From assembly GCA_014058105.1 (NCBI GenBank), contig JACGCM010002074.1, positions 22,896 through 86,895 on the forward strand: a stretch of 64,000 nucleotides of DNA, read 5' to 3'. Shown here in pieces: positions 10,309 to 22,620 of the stretch (its first letter is position 1; every line of letters begins with the position of its first letter). The notes below the pieces were generated by a model. That model was not told where the DNA came from, ran no database searches, and saw nothing but the letters and a program-made list of their open reading frames with translations. Source of the stretch: Kingdonia uniflora (lineage: Eukaryota; Streptophyta; Magnoliopsida; Ranunculales; Circaeasteraceae). The position numbers and the translations under genes were made by a program.

Positions 10309-11915
10309 AGGAAATGCAAATTTCTAATATTTGAGATTAACGATTTTTGATTAATTGTTTCAAAATTGAAAGGTTCGATAATCCTTGAGACACTAATGTC
10401 TAATTCTACTAGCTCAAGTTGAATAATCAATAGTGATAGCAATAAGCAATAAAAGCACAGGGGCAACAACATTGTTAACCTTGTGGAATCCTTTCTCAGG
10501 AGAGGAAAACTCATAGGTCGCTGCCACAAGTCGCCCAACAGCTAAAAATCCACCTATTGACAACGAAAGTACAATAATTCACATTACTTAAGACTCGATA
10601 AGCACATTATCTTGGTTACTTTTATAATTGCAGTCAATTCTTGCAACAATTCTCCATTCTCGCATACGCCTTACTTCGGATCACGCACAAAACTTTAAAG
10701 CTTGAACATCTTCAGCCCTCAAAATCTGAAATTAGAATTAAAGTTTTCAACAATTCGCGACTCGACTCAAGTTGCAGGGTTAATTCCCGTTGAATCGCAT
10801 TTTTCTCAAATATCTTAAGGTCCTAAAAATGGTTTTTGGAAGAGGTAAAGTTCAAAAAAAAAAAGTATGTTCAAGCAAGCGAAGTTATTTCAAAAGAAAG
10901 GTTTCTGCTAGTCTATTTGAACAATCAATGTTTTTCTTGAAAATATGAACGTTTAAATTTTTACAATACAATGAGCAAGAGTATTGGCGAAAACGTACAA
11001 ACCAATGTACAGTTCAGTGTAGTCCAGCTGGTGACGTAGCTCACGTTTAAACTCTTGATAATGAATACACCACAAAATTTGGCTGATCGAACCCTTCTAG
11101 ACACCCGAAATGAAACATAACCAAATATGGATTATTTAGACAACACATAATAGAGAGTATACCAATTCAGATGAAGCTAGCCCATTTGACCTGTACCCAT
11201 TTCGAGAAGGATATAAGAGCTGAACAAAAACTCCACCTGTGGTTGTAGTGATACAAAATCCTACATTTTCAGAGGAAAATCGGTTGGACGAAATATTTAA
11301 GCCCTATAATATACGGAGAGAGGGTTAATATCATCCGACATTGGCTTTACTCCATGCACCATTACTAAATCTGTTCATTTTAGAGAAACCTTGCAACAAC
11401 AACAAAGTACTCTCACAGTAAGAATGCATATTTTCTCAATCAAGTTCCATTTATCAAGGCCGTTACACATCTCAAGATAATAAAGATGTTAAGTAAGGAG
11501 CACAGTCCACAAGTTTTAAGGTGGGAGATCTAGGGGAAGATGCACAATATCACTCTGACTTAGTATGCTAATGAAGAACAAGAACAAGAGTAGAGCAGTA
11601 ACACCGCAATAGTGAAATAGTAGGCAAAATCAGAAATAAGAAAAAGGTGACAAAAAATAACCACTACAATCACATTGATACCAACTAGTTGATGCATAAA
11701 AACATTTTTAGATGCTAAATCCATAAAGTTAAAATCACCTATTAATAAGTACCTAATGATTTTCCAGCATTGATCAAGTCAAAATATAGAAAAACAAAAT
11801 AATTTACATGAACTTCAAAGCACAGAACCAGTATGAAATTTTAATTCGCCTCAAGTGATGAAAATGAATTGGTCTCCTCTACGGTCTCGTCTGTTCAGGA
11901 GGAAGGTGGCCTGAT
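10309..11915. other. No recognisable gene
   Basis: About 1.6 kb, AT-rich. A minus-strand frame at 10302-10538 has one hydrophobic stretch (MLLPLCFYCLLLSLLIIQL) but no family I recognise. No repeats or LTR ends noted. It may be intron or flank of the broken MET1 copy. Confidence 0.4.
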
Positions 11916-12310
11916 CTAGTTATGAACCTTTTTTTTTAGTTGGAAGCTGCTTGTGGGAATTGATCCTAGGAGCTCTTGGATTTCATTTTCCAAGCCACTT
12001 GTCCTAACTGAGCATCCAGTTATGAACTTGTTATATACACAGTGCTTTCGTTTTCTTGCATAGATTACCCAAAAGATCAAAGAAAGCATCACTGCTGCGG
12101 AAACCATCACCAACCCGGTGTAGATCCATTTACTGTATTTCCTCAGTCCAGGACAATGAGCTCTACTGATCTCTGGTCTCTATAAAGGTCTCTCTCACAA
12201 AGGTACAATCTTCCAGTTGAACGAGGAATGGACAATAATGATGCAATCCAAAGCTCATGTTCACAGCGGCTGCCATTTGGTTATAAGCCCGCATTTCATT
12301 TTTAAACAGA
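11916..12310 (-). pseudogene. C-terminal fragment of a plant multi-pass membrane protein
   Basis: Minus strand from about 12310: MAAAVNMSFGLHHYCPFLV, LEDCTFVRETF, then after a break HCPGLRKYSKWIY and a clear membrane segment (VMVSAAVMLSLIFWVIYAR) followed by a basic tail and stop at 11916. This pattern resembles the C-terminus of a plant family of uncharacterised transmembrane proteins (Arabidopsis At2g12400-like) as I remember it. A stop and frame change lie near 12180. Any upstream exons would lie beyond TAT1, but 25161-25479 shows none. Confidence 0.5.
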
Positions 12311-12709
12311 GCTGCTAGAGCAACTGACCTGGTGTTTGGATCTTAAAGCCTGATTTTCAAGCACCAGGCTCATTTAGAAAATACTCTAAATGCAGTAAGT
12401 CCGCCCTTACAATACATCGGGATATATGGATAATCGTATTCCATGGAATACCATTCTCGAAATGTAAAATATGCCACATTTTATTTCTCTTCAAAAACAT
12501 GTTATTCTTCTTTTTCAATTCCATCTTAAATTATCATAAATATATAAGGCAGTCTTCCATGCTGCCCATACTGTGAAACTGTGGGAACTAATGTATTGCT
12601 TCCTCCAATCCAAAGTAATATTAACTCTCATCTCCATGAATTGAGGGATGTAGTTGGAGCTGCAATAATGTCAGTTATAAAACAAAGCAAGATGTCATTG
12701 TTGAAGATT
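12311..12709. other. Host flank before TAT1, nothing supported
   Basis: About 400 bases of AT-rich sequence with no frame or repeat I can name. It ends in the target duplication AGGGG (12710-12714). Confidence 0.5.
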
Positions 12710-12714
12710 AGGGG

Positions 12715-13188
12715 TGTAGTAGTATATTTTCCAGATTCGACAAGGAAAAACTAACAGAATTTAGTCGAAGATATTATGTCATTCGAGAGATGTAACATCT
12801 GCGACTACAGAGCTCGACCCACTAAAAGTAGCCATTACACTTGGTTAAATAGAGCCGTTGCAGGGAGATCCGTAAAGTTCGCCCACTGTCCGCCAAAATT
12901 GGAAACCGTTTATTTTTGTAACTACATATATCTACTATAAATACAGGGAGAGCATACGTTAATCCCCCCCCACAACTCTATTATTCTGACACATTTTCAG
13001 GTCCTTACTACTCAGTAATTGTAATAATTAGCAACTAGCGGATTTTATACCTAAATCATCCTCGAGGTCGTGGTTTTTCTCAGGATTTACTGAGTTTCCA
13101 CGTAAAATATTGTGTGTTTAAGTTTACAGTTGTAATTTCCTCACTAAAGTATTGGTAAAGTTTACCTTCCGGAAAACACACCATTACA
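12715..13188 (+). repeat. TAT1 5' LTR
   Basis: 474 bases, TGTAGTAGTA..CCATTACA. TATAAATA at 12936-12943 is a good core promoter. The stretch CCTCGAGGTCGTGGTTTTTC (13060-13079) is shared with the other Tat LTRs in the window. Confidence 0.93.
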
Positions 13189-13190
13189 AT

Positions 13191-13208
13191 TGGCGTCGTC
13201 TGTGGGAA
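13191..13208 (+). other. TAT1 primer-binding site
   Basis: TGGCGTCGTCTGTGGGAA, two bases after the LTR end. It starts with TGG as expected for pairing with a tRNA 3' CCA; I do not assign the tRNA. Confidence 0.75.
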
Positions 13209-13250
13209 TACCACACTTTTTCTTTACCAACTGTGATTCTAGGCAATCCG

Positions 13251-15049
13251 ATGACAAATATGAACCTCATAAGTGCCTCCAGTACTCAGAGGAACCACGA
13301 GATTAACCTTATACCTGCTTTTCCAGAAGTTGCCGATTTGCACAATATGGTGGTTGAACATCAAAAGCAAATAGAATCTGATAGGGTCCAGCGGCTTGAA
13401 GATAAGCGAATCTATGCCCAAACTCTTCAAGTCGAAAGAGATGAGAGGAGGATAGCCCTGGAACAACAGAGTAGAACCCATCAGAAAGAGATGGAAAATT
13501 TGTGAAGACATCAAGACCGATTTACTGCCCGTCAGACGTCACCTTCCCAAGACCGAAGAGATCATCGCTCCAGAGCTACCCAAAGAGAGAACTTTCCAAG
13601 AGAAGAACGAATTCAAATTTCAAGGTCTCGATCAAGGAACCCAAATAGATCTTTTCGACATTTTGGTCTTACTTCATTAGCCTCGACCACCCAAGGAAGT
13701 CGACGCACACATCACCAGACTTCACCACCTTCTGTAAGGCAACAAGTGAGAGATAAGTTGGGACTCAAAAGACAAGGCGACTTTGATCCTCAAGTTGCAG
13801 CCGCACCAAATACTCTTCAACAATTTATCACCTTGGATGATCTGAACAATAGGATTCAAGCTATACATTCTGACAATCCATGCTGGAGATCTGTTCTCGA
13901 TAGGACTAAAGCAAACCCTATTTCCCCTCATCTCAAAGTTATGCCTATTCTGGACAATTTACACATGCAGAAGTTTCATCAATATGCGGGACTCACTGAT
14001 CCTTTTACTCACGTCTGCTACTTCAAAGCAGCGGTTGGATTATACTCCAAACTCGATCACATGTTGTACCGACTATTTAATATGAGCCTTAAGGATGAAC
14101 CTCTCAGATGGTTTCATAATATTCCTGAAGGATCAATTACCACTTTTAGCCAGTTACAGTGACTCTTCGAGTTGAACTATGCGTATGCGAAGGAGCGGGA
14201 AATAGCAGTCGACTCGTTGTTCTTTTTCGAGCAAGGTGCGAAAGAAACCTTGACTAGCTTTTACAAATATTTTCTGCAAGAAATAAGAAAAATTAGGAAT
14301 TCAAATCCTAAAATTGTCGTTCCAACATTTACCTCCGCACTTACATCGATTCTAAAGTTCGAGAAGAACTTACCTTTCACAAACCTAAGACAGTGACGGA
14401 AATGATCGATGTTGTCAATAACTACATCGAACTCGAGTGATTCAAGAAATATAAGATGAAAAGCTCCTCAGTCATTCATGCCAACGATGTATTTTCATCG
14501 CCACCTCCAAAGTCAACAAGTAATAAAACACCCAAACAGCGTAGAAGGACCATCGACAGCATCAGGAAGAGAGACAGAAAAATAGACAGACCCATTCCAG
14601 TCTTGCCTCTTATGACAACCACACTCTCTGCCATTCTACCAACAATAAAGGGTGATGACTTGTTTCGATAAGCACAGACGATTCCTGATGTACCAAACAA
14701 ATCCTTGTGTCAATATTACAATATGCATAGCCATAAGACTAACAACTGTTACTCTCTGATATGGATCTTTCACCGTATTCTACTCGCAGGAATACTTCAC
14801 GAGTATTTAGTCGATGTCCATAATTTCCATGAAGAAGATGCAAAAAGAAAAAAGGTCAAACAAGAACAAGGACAAAGCCATGTTCGCCATCTTTATATTA
14901 TCAAAACTGAGAAGGGCAAGAAGAGAAAGAAAGATGACAAAATTACATCATGCTTCAAGATGGCGTCATCAGAAAAATTTACAAAACTTCTAGCCAGCTT
15001 CTGCAAAGCCAAACGTCTATATTACATTTCCTTCGAAGACTTTGACACT
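13251..15049 (+). pseudogene. TAT1 gag
   Basis: The first Met (13251, MTNMNLISAS) follows the primer site by 42 bases and starts a predicted coiled stretch rich in Glu, Gln and Arg, then an Arg/Ser-rich linker. The capsid domain (retrotransposon gag family) shows YFKAAVGLYSKLDHMLYRLF and DEPLRWFHNIPEGSITTF near 14030-14155. A degenerate zinc knuckle reads CQYYNMHSHKTNNCY near 14708-14755. In-frame stops at 13503, 14160, 14438 and 14669, and a frameshift near 14350, break it. The same domain order is seen in TAT2. Confidence 0.88.
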
Positions 15050-15397
15050 AGCCATGTCAAGTACCCCCATGACGACCCACTGGTCATAATGCTCAAAGTA
15101 GGACAGGACTACTTACACACACTTCTCGTCGATACGAGAAGCGTAGAGGACATTTTATTTAAAAGAGCCATAGATGTTTTAGGCTTCAAAGATTTGGTTA
15201 AAGCTTCGACAACAACTATCACAGGGTTTAACGATTCCAAAGAATCTACTTTGGGAGAAATCACACTACCTGTTCAAGCGGAACCAGAAACCACCTTCGT
15301 AAAAATTGATGTTGAGTCAAAATATTTAGGGATCTTAAGAAGAAGTTGGCTCCATTCTATTAAGGCGGTACCATTGACATATCATCTAGCCTTATGA
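15050..15397 (+). pseudogene. TAT1 protease, active site mutated
   Basis: Retroviral-type aspartic protease region following the gag tail in the same frame. The active-site triad appears as DTR (15131-15139, in LLVDTRSVEDILF) instead of DTG, which should abolish activity. TAT2 keeps DTGS at the same place. It continues through GFNDSKESTLGEITLP to a stop at 15397. Confidence 0.8.
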
Positions 15398-15689
15398 TTT
15401 CCAATAGATCACAGTGTGTATGAAATCAAAGAGAGTCAAGCTGTGGCATGAATATGCAAAAATACCACCACAAACTCCCATACCACAATACTCATAAAGG
15501 CATAACAATTACAGTAAGAGTCACCTCTAACATTCGAGCAACATGACACTGAGGCGATTAAATCCATATAACTCGATAGGCTTGGATGAAATACCTTTAT
15601 TGGCTCAAAGCTGTCGTCATATCAAAGTAAAATCTTGGTACAACTTTTAAAGAAAAATATTGACGTCTTTGCATGGTCTTTTCAAGAGA

Positions 15690-17000
15690 TGCCCGACATC
15701 GATCCATCAATTGCATGCTACAAACTTAACCTCCTTCCAGACAGTACAGCAGTTGTACAAAAGTGACACAATTCAGCTCCCCATCTTTGCGAAGTAGTTA
15801 ATGAAGAAATCGATAAACCTCTTCACGTCAGATTCATTTGAGAAGTAAAATATCTAAAGTGGGTCTCAAATATTGTGGCTGTACCAAAGAAAAATGGGAA
15901 AATTAGAGTCTGTGTAGATTTTACTGAGCCAAAAAAATTCATACCAAAACATAACTTTCCCCTCCCTCTGATTCCTCATCTCCTCGACTCCATCGCAGGG
16001 CACGAACTTCATCCGATGATGGAAGCTGCTTCTGATTACAATCAGGTTCCTCTTGCCGAAGAAGACCAAGAAAAGACGACATTTATTATCGAAAGAGGTC
16101 TCTACTATTACACAGTTATGCCTTTTGGATTAAAAAATGCAGGAGCCACTTATTAGCGACTTGTCACTAAAATGTTTAAAGATCATTTAGGAAAAATCAT
16201 GGAGGTATACATCAACGATATGATATGCAAAAGCTTAAAACGGGAAGATCATTGCAACAATCTACCGACCACCTTCGACATCCTTCGTACTTACCAAATA
16301 AAGCTAAACCCATAAAAAAGCCAATTTGGTATTGTATCGGCGAAGCTCTTGGGTCACCTGGTTAGTAAGAGGTGCATAGAAATTAGCCCGACATAAATCA
16401 AAGCACTCATGGCAATGCCATCTTTATGAACCAAAAAAGATGTACAAAAGCTTATTGGAAAGATTACAGCTCTTCACAGGTTCATCTCTAAGTCATCTGA
16501 TCGATGCAAACCTTTTTACCTCCTTCGTCGTAGGAATCCAGTTCTAATGTTCAAGAAACAGCCCAAAGAAATTATCTGGACCCCTGACTGTGAATTGGCT
16601 TTCCAAGATCTCAAAAGATATTTGGGGCGTCCTCCCATAATAAGTACACATACTGATGATGAAGTACTAACGATATACTTATCCATTACCGATGACTCCA
16701 TCAGTTCCGTCCTTATTCGAGAAGACGATGGGGTGGAAAAACTAATCTACTTCATCAGCAAAACTCTAATGCTTGCTGAAAAGAGATATACAATAACTGA
16801 AAAGTAGCTACTCACTTTGGTGTACAGTTCTCAAAAACTTCGACCTTATTTTTATGCCCGCACCATCAAAGTTATCACCAAGTTTCCCCTCAAACTCATG
16901 CTCTCTTCAAAAGAAAAATCCTGGAGGGTTCAGCAATGGTATATATTCCTAGGCGAATATGATATCTCCTTTGAGCCACAAATATCAGTTAAATAACTTT
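15690..17000 (+). pseudogene. TAT1 reverse transcriptase and RNase H, catalytic Asp lost
   Basis: RT blocks in order: NIVAVPKKNGKIRVCVDFT, NFPLPLIPHLLDSIAGHE, TTFIIERGLYYYTVMPFGL, then VYINDM at 16205-16222, where the family has YxDD; the first catalytic Asp is Asn (AAC, 16214-16216). RNase H follows with FQDLKRYLGRPPIIS, ISSVLIRED and YFISKTL. Stops at 16156, 16315 and 16807, among others, interrupt it. Confidence 0.9.
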
Positions 17001-17510
17001 TTTGGCAGATTTCCCAGTTGAAGACCCCGAATGGGAGGAACTAGAAGAAGTACTGGCCGATGATTATATCGCAGAACCAGATGCATAGTCGTGAAGCACA
17101 GGCTGAAAACTCTTTACAAATGGATCTGCTGGACCACAAGATCAGGGATCTGTATCGTCCTCATTGCACTATCCAATCATCGAATTGTAAAAGCTATAAA
17201 ACTCAAGTTCTATGCCACCAACAATAAAATAGAATATGAAGCTATCCTGCATGGACTGGATCTCGCATTAGTACTTAAAGCGGAAGAAATTGTTTCTTAT
17301 GTTGATTCCCTACTAGTAGCCAACCATTATAACAAAACATTCAAAACATCAGGCAAAATGGTAGATTATACAGCTTTGCTCGAAGAAAAAATGAAGAAAT
17401 TCAAAACAACAACAATATTTTATCTCCGTAGAGCTGAAAACTGCCATGCCAACGCACTAGCATACATTGATGCAATACTCAAAGATAGTATAAAAAAAGA
17501 ACTTTAGACA
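17001..17510 (+). pseudogene. TAT1 second (archaeal-type) RNase H
   Basis: A distinct RNase H fold after the RT-linked one, diagnostic of Tat elements. Visible: ATNNKIEYEAILHGLDLAL, IVSYVDSLLVANH, then the basic FYLRRAENCHANALA. The Glu of IEYEA and the Asp of YVDS are in the expected places. Its N-terminal strand (before 17091) is out of frame. Confidence 0.88.
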
Positions 17511-17759
17511 TTGAAGTAATCGAATATTTAAGTCTCGACGTCAGCTACACCATGTAGATCAATGTTACCGAAGATGAAGATCCTAAAAATTGGAGAAGAC
17601 CATTTTATGCATACCTTAATTTTAATACCCTCTCAAACAACAAAGAAGAAGCTCGATCCCACGTAGCCAAAATTCTATGATTCAAAGTCCAAGATGGGGC
17701 TTTATATCGAATCACTGGGGGGGACCACTTATCGAATGCATATCGCAAAAATAAGCACA

Positions 17760-18818
17760 AGCTAAAATCAAATAACTTCACTAAGGAATCTGCGCAGCTC
17801 ATGTCTCGGGAAGATCATTGGCACAAAGGGCATTCACTCAAGGGTTATACTGGCCAAAAATGTGACAAGACTGCGAAGAATTTGTCAGAAAATGCTACAA
17901 GTGCCAAATTTATTCTCAAGATATCAAAAACCCAGCCCTCGACTTACACGTAAGCAATGTCCTCTGGTCATTCAAAAGATGGGCCATTGATATCATTGGT
18001 TCCTTCCACCCCGTAACAGGTAACCAAAAGTTTATTCTTATGGCAATAGACTATTTCACCAAGTGGGTCGAAGAAGTACTATTATGTCATACTGGCGAGA
18101 ATAAAGTCATCAAGTTTCTTTGGGAACAAATCATTACCAGATTTGGCTGTCCACAAGTAATACGATTTGATAATCACAAGCAATTTATCAGCAGCAAAGT
18201 CCTCAATTTCCTGCACAAATACAAGATCCAACTATCAACTTCGATACCGTATTGTTCCCAGGGAAATGGCCAAGCTAAAGGAATAAATAAGAGCATCAAG
18301 TCGGGATTACGCAAGTACCTTGAGGAGAAAAAGGGAAAATGGGTCGATGAACTACTTAGTGTATTATGGGCATACAGAGCAACTCCTCGAATGTCCACTA
18401 GTTGTACACCATTCGATGGCCTTTGGTACCAAAGTAGTGATCCCCTCAGACTTCGATCTCCCAAGAACCAGACGAAGAGTAACAGATGAAGAAAATGAAT
18501 TTGGACATCTCTTCAACCTCAATTGGATCGAAGAAACTCGAGACCATGCTATCACAAACTTGGGGTAATACCATGACACTCTCAAGAAAGCTTATAATAA
18601 GAAGGTCCAGAAATGTAGATTCGACATTGGTGACCTTGTCCTTCGATGAATCTAAGACAGTACCCGACCTAAAAATTCTGGCAAATTATCTAAAAACTGG
18701 GAAGGACATTACATAATCAGTGATAAGAATGACAGTGGAACCTATTGGCTAATGAATGAGGATGAAGTTCAACTTGAGTATCCATAGAATACAGCCCATC
18801 TGAAAATGTTCTATAGCT
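17760..18818 (+). pseudogene. TAT1 integrase
   Basis: Zinc-binding Cys pair in CEEFVRKCYKCQ near 17874, then core: IDIIGSFHPVTGNQKFILMA, DYFTKWVEEV (first Asp), VIRFDNHKQFIS (second Asp), then QAKGINKSIK where the family has QAEATNK. The catalytic Glu is Lys, and TAT2 has the same change. The C-terminal part is in two other frames (EFGHLFNLNWIEETRDHA, then KKVQKCRFDIGDLVLR), ending near 18818 with HLKMFYS. Stops and frameshifts throughout. Confidence 0.88.
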
Positions 18819-18900
18819 AACAACTATAATCCTTTTCAAATACTTCAAATAAAAGCATCTTTACTATCATTACATCTTTCAATTTACAGTTCTTAGTATC

Positions 18901-18925
18901 GATAAATACTTGTCAAGTATTTATC
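18901..18925. terminator. TAT1 palindrome between convergent pol and antisense gene
   Basis: GATAAATACTTG, one T, then CAAGTATTTATC: a perfect 12-base inverted repeat. It lies 83 bases past the pol stop and about 450 bases past the end of the antisense gene, so it could serve 3'-end formation for both. TAT2 has four related palindromes at the same position. The role is inferred from position only. Confidence 0.45.
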
Positions 18926-19376
18926 ACAACTAGATTTCATCTGTTCAACAAACATATATCTAATTATAGGATACATTTTTTTAAAAATTCATTCTTTATC
19001 GAATAAAACATTTCATATTTTGTCCTTTTTCTCAAAAACCCAGATATCCCATAGAGGAACAGGATCTAGTCATCATCCTTCCTTCGGCAAAGCCATCACA
19101 TGGCCCTATTTATATCAACTCAGATTCTTGCACAACACAACACTCTGATTATTCATCTAAAATATTATGCAAATACTATCAATCTTGTCGAACCAAACAC
19201 TTAGCATAATTTTCTACAAAAAATCAATGCATTTTTATCGACTACATCAAATTTCAATAATCATTCGATAAATTTTTTACCATAAAGTAGTCATTCAAAA
19301 CCATCAAATTGTTTCAGGTCCCATCGACCATTTATACATAAACAAACTCTAGCAAAAAACTTTCAAAACAAACTTT

Positions 19377-22300
19377 TTATTTTGCAAGGAGAGAGATAGA
19401 AGTATCATTCTTTACTGGCAGACCCATAGTAAAGTCAGCCAGCACTTCCTCGGGCACAATGCCCTCGGGAACAACATTAACAGGTACCTCAAGAGCTTCC
19501 CCCTTCGAATCTGAGTCAAAAAAGATCACCTCGGCAGTAACAGCCAACCCTTTGTAGAAGTCCTTTATCTCTTCCATCTCATGAAACTCTTCAGAGAAAT
19601 TAACCTTCATAAGCTTGAGGGAGTCAGTATTGACTCGATCAGTTTCTACCTTCACATCATCGAGGACCTTGGCATACTCCACCTCCATTGACCTACGGGA
19701 GGATAGAATCTATTCTCGAATATCTCCCTTAAAATTGGTCTTCTAAAGGGCCAATGCCTCCTCCATCTCCCTAGCTAGGTCAGCCCTTATCTGCACGACC
19801 TCCATTCTCTTCTCCATCTCCTAAGCCTTCTTTGCCTCGTGAATGGCCACATCCTTCACCTTCCCAGCTCTCAGCTTCAGCTTCAGCTTCAAGCTTTCTT
19901 TCTCCAGGACCAGCTCATCCTTCTCCTCAGCAACTCCTTCTCGATGTTTATGTAAGTGAAAAGTTGATTTGCCAGAGTCTCAGCACCAAGAATACGAGGC
20001 TTACCCTTGACCAACATCTTCTTGATCTGCATTATAGTCATAATATGAGTTCTCGAGTGAGGGAGCAAGTTCTTTAGTCGAAGCAAAACAGGGAAATTTC
20101 TAACCTTGGTCATTGTTTTGTGACCTTCGATGAAGAAGGTTGATAGACTTTCTGCTCCCACTAAGTAGTTAGAGAAATCTTCTTCGAGAAAGGTCGTCTT
20201 GGCAGTATAAGATTTAATGGTCTGCTGGGACTCAGCTTCGGAGTCCTTGCCAGACTGGTTCTTCGCCAAGCCTGAGGAAACCTTCTTTTTCTGCTGCAGG
20301 TTGGTGGCGGCCTTTGGTTGTCGACCATGAGTAACATCCGCAGCCCCAGATCCCGAGGTATCAGCTTTTACTCTCTCCTTAGCTGGAGATTGTCGAGATG
20401 CCCTCTTCGATGGAAGAGCTGGAGGAGCGGGAAGGTTGGTAGCCTTCCTCTTCTTATTCTATAATGAGTAGGACATTCAGGAATGTATACCTACTCAGCA
20501 GTATACCCACTCTCTTCGCCGCTGCAGAATCAGTAGTATACCCACTCAGAGTAGGGTTCTCAAGGGGCAGACTATACTCAGTAGCCCTCTTATTATTGGC
20601 ATACATTTTGCCATCGATGCGGGGGATATCAGTTCCTCTGGTTTGAGTTCTTTTTATTCCAGTTTCTTAGAAAAGACTGTCAACCTTCTCTTGATTAGCA
20701 ACCAGAGTATCAATTCGACCGAAGTAATTGATCCTGATATTGTATAACTTTTCTTGAACCATTGACTTTCTATTGATCTTCTTCAGAGTTGCACGAAGAT
20801 AAAACAACAAACAGTTAGACACCACTGTCAATATAACAAATAAGTCAGAAACTTTGACATACACGTTACCTAAACACACACATAGGTAGAAGCTATTTCT
20901 TTTTAGAGGCTCCCCTGGATCTTTCCGGTCGAATTCATAATTCCCTGAGACAATGAGACAATCAGCAAAGTACTACCCCCTGTCGATACTATTTTATAAA
21001 AAAGAGGCCTCCTCAGGAACCTCAATAAATACCTGTACCCTACCTTCTATGGATTATGTTTGAGTATGTAATACACACACATGTCATCTACAGTGATCAG
21101 CTCTTCCCTTTTCTCCTTTAGTCGACCATTTATCACTCCTACCACTCGGAGGAGGTCATACACGTTCGGGTTGAACTGGTCAGGGGCAACATCGAAGAAG
21201 TTTAGAAACTTCTTTTGATCAGCTCGAAGAGGCAACTTTAACCCCTTTTTTTTATCTATTCTCGATGGACGAATATACCGTCCAAAGGAACCTCTTGATC
21301 TGTCATTTCGTAATGGTATACCTCCAACCTAATGTCATCAGGGATACCATACATCGCCTTAAAGCTCAAGATTTTGCTTGTTTTTAGAGCCTCCCCATAG
21401 TACTCCCCTTCTTCCTCTTCAACATCTTCTTCCCCACCATCACTCCCTTCTCGATCACTTGCCCGAGGCTCGTGATCCACATATATTTCAGTCCTTTCCA
21501 CATCGGACACTTCAATCATCCTAGTCTCCAGTTTAAACTAATTAATACTGGCCACATCAGAGCAACTCTGCCCAACTTTATACCTACCACCCAACTCTTG
21601 GATACATATTGTTACATCAATTAACAGTGGCTCTACATCCACAAAGTTCTCGAAGATCCCCTCCTTATCAACATTTTGGACATGTTCAACCATTTTATGA
21701 ACCTGAAAATCAGATTCCCTTTTTTTAATTAATATAATATCATATATGACACATTATATATGGTCATATGTCAATCCCGCTACTGTTGTCGAATTTAAAA
21801 TCCAGCCCATCATTCTTTCTCTTACTATCATTCAACATCATTACATTAGTTATAGATAATGCTTTATCTCAAATTTTACAAGTTCAAACATTGAGAACTA
21901 TCTTTATGTCTCTAACATCTTCTACTCGAATGTACAAGAACTTCATAACTTATCGAAGACACTTCATCAGTCACAGGGTTTCCTGCCAAATGAGCTGAAT
22001 CCAAAATTTTGATTTTACACTCTCTCCGACGCAAAATCCGGCCCAATCAGCATGAAATTTGGCGCCACAACTGCAAGTATCATATAATATCAAAATCACG
22101 AGAGAGAGCCCCAGAATCCTGCCGTAATGACAACGGCGACCAAAATACACTCTCTCTCCATATCGTTATCAATTACTTCATACCCTTCTCTCTCCAACAC
22201 TCCTTTATCATTTTCAACACCTTTTCAGTATCACCCGCACCCCAATATCATCACATAACCGCAGACTTTCAGAAAAACTCTAAAACCATTTTTCATCAAT

Positions 22301-22537
22301 TCCTTCCAAAATTCTAACTAAAATTCAAACTCCTTCCTACATTACATCCCTCAAGTTCATATCTACAACGGATTTATCCAAAACCACAAAACAACCAAAC
22401 AAATATTGATATCACATAAATTCTCAAAACATACACTAACCTTGCAGTCGCGCCACTTCTAAATCCTTTTGCTTTGCGAGCTTAGCCCTCTGGATCAACA
22501 CGTCAATCTCCTTGTTACCAATGGTAGACAAAGACAT
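19377..22537 (-). pseudogene. TAT1 antisense accessory gene (putative plant transposon-type protein), several exons
   Basis: Read opposite to gag-pol. Exon 1 (22537-22441) MSLSTIGNKEIDVLIQRAK ends with a donor GTTAGT. The next coding block starts at Met 21693 (MVEHVQNVDKEG), preceded by the acceptor TTTTCAG, and has an acidic stretch, then at 21235-21047 the best-kept domain ([53 protein letters not shown]). A Ser/Lys-rich linker follows (20400-20250), then coiled coil (20270-19700) and the tail to a stop at 19377 (FYKGLAVTAEVIFFD). Several stops and frameshifts. Large antisense genes are known in Tat elements such as Grande; the biochemical role is unknown. Confidence 0.8.
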
Positions 22538-22620
22538 AAGATAAGAGCACAGCGAGTTGGAACTCAAAAAAAAAAAAAAAAATTAGTCAGTGGTGTGTGA
22601 ACAGTAGCAAACCACGAGGC

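Noticed and set aside
10302..10538. Signal-peptide-like minus frame as the start of a secreted protein
   Set aside because: Only one hydrophobic run supports it and no conserved domain follows.
22009..22317. 102-codon plus frame in TAT1
   Set aside because: It lies opposite an intron of the antisense gene; composition is AT-rich and no domain is seen.
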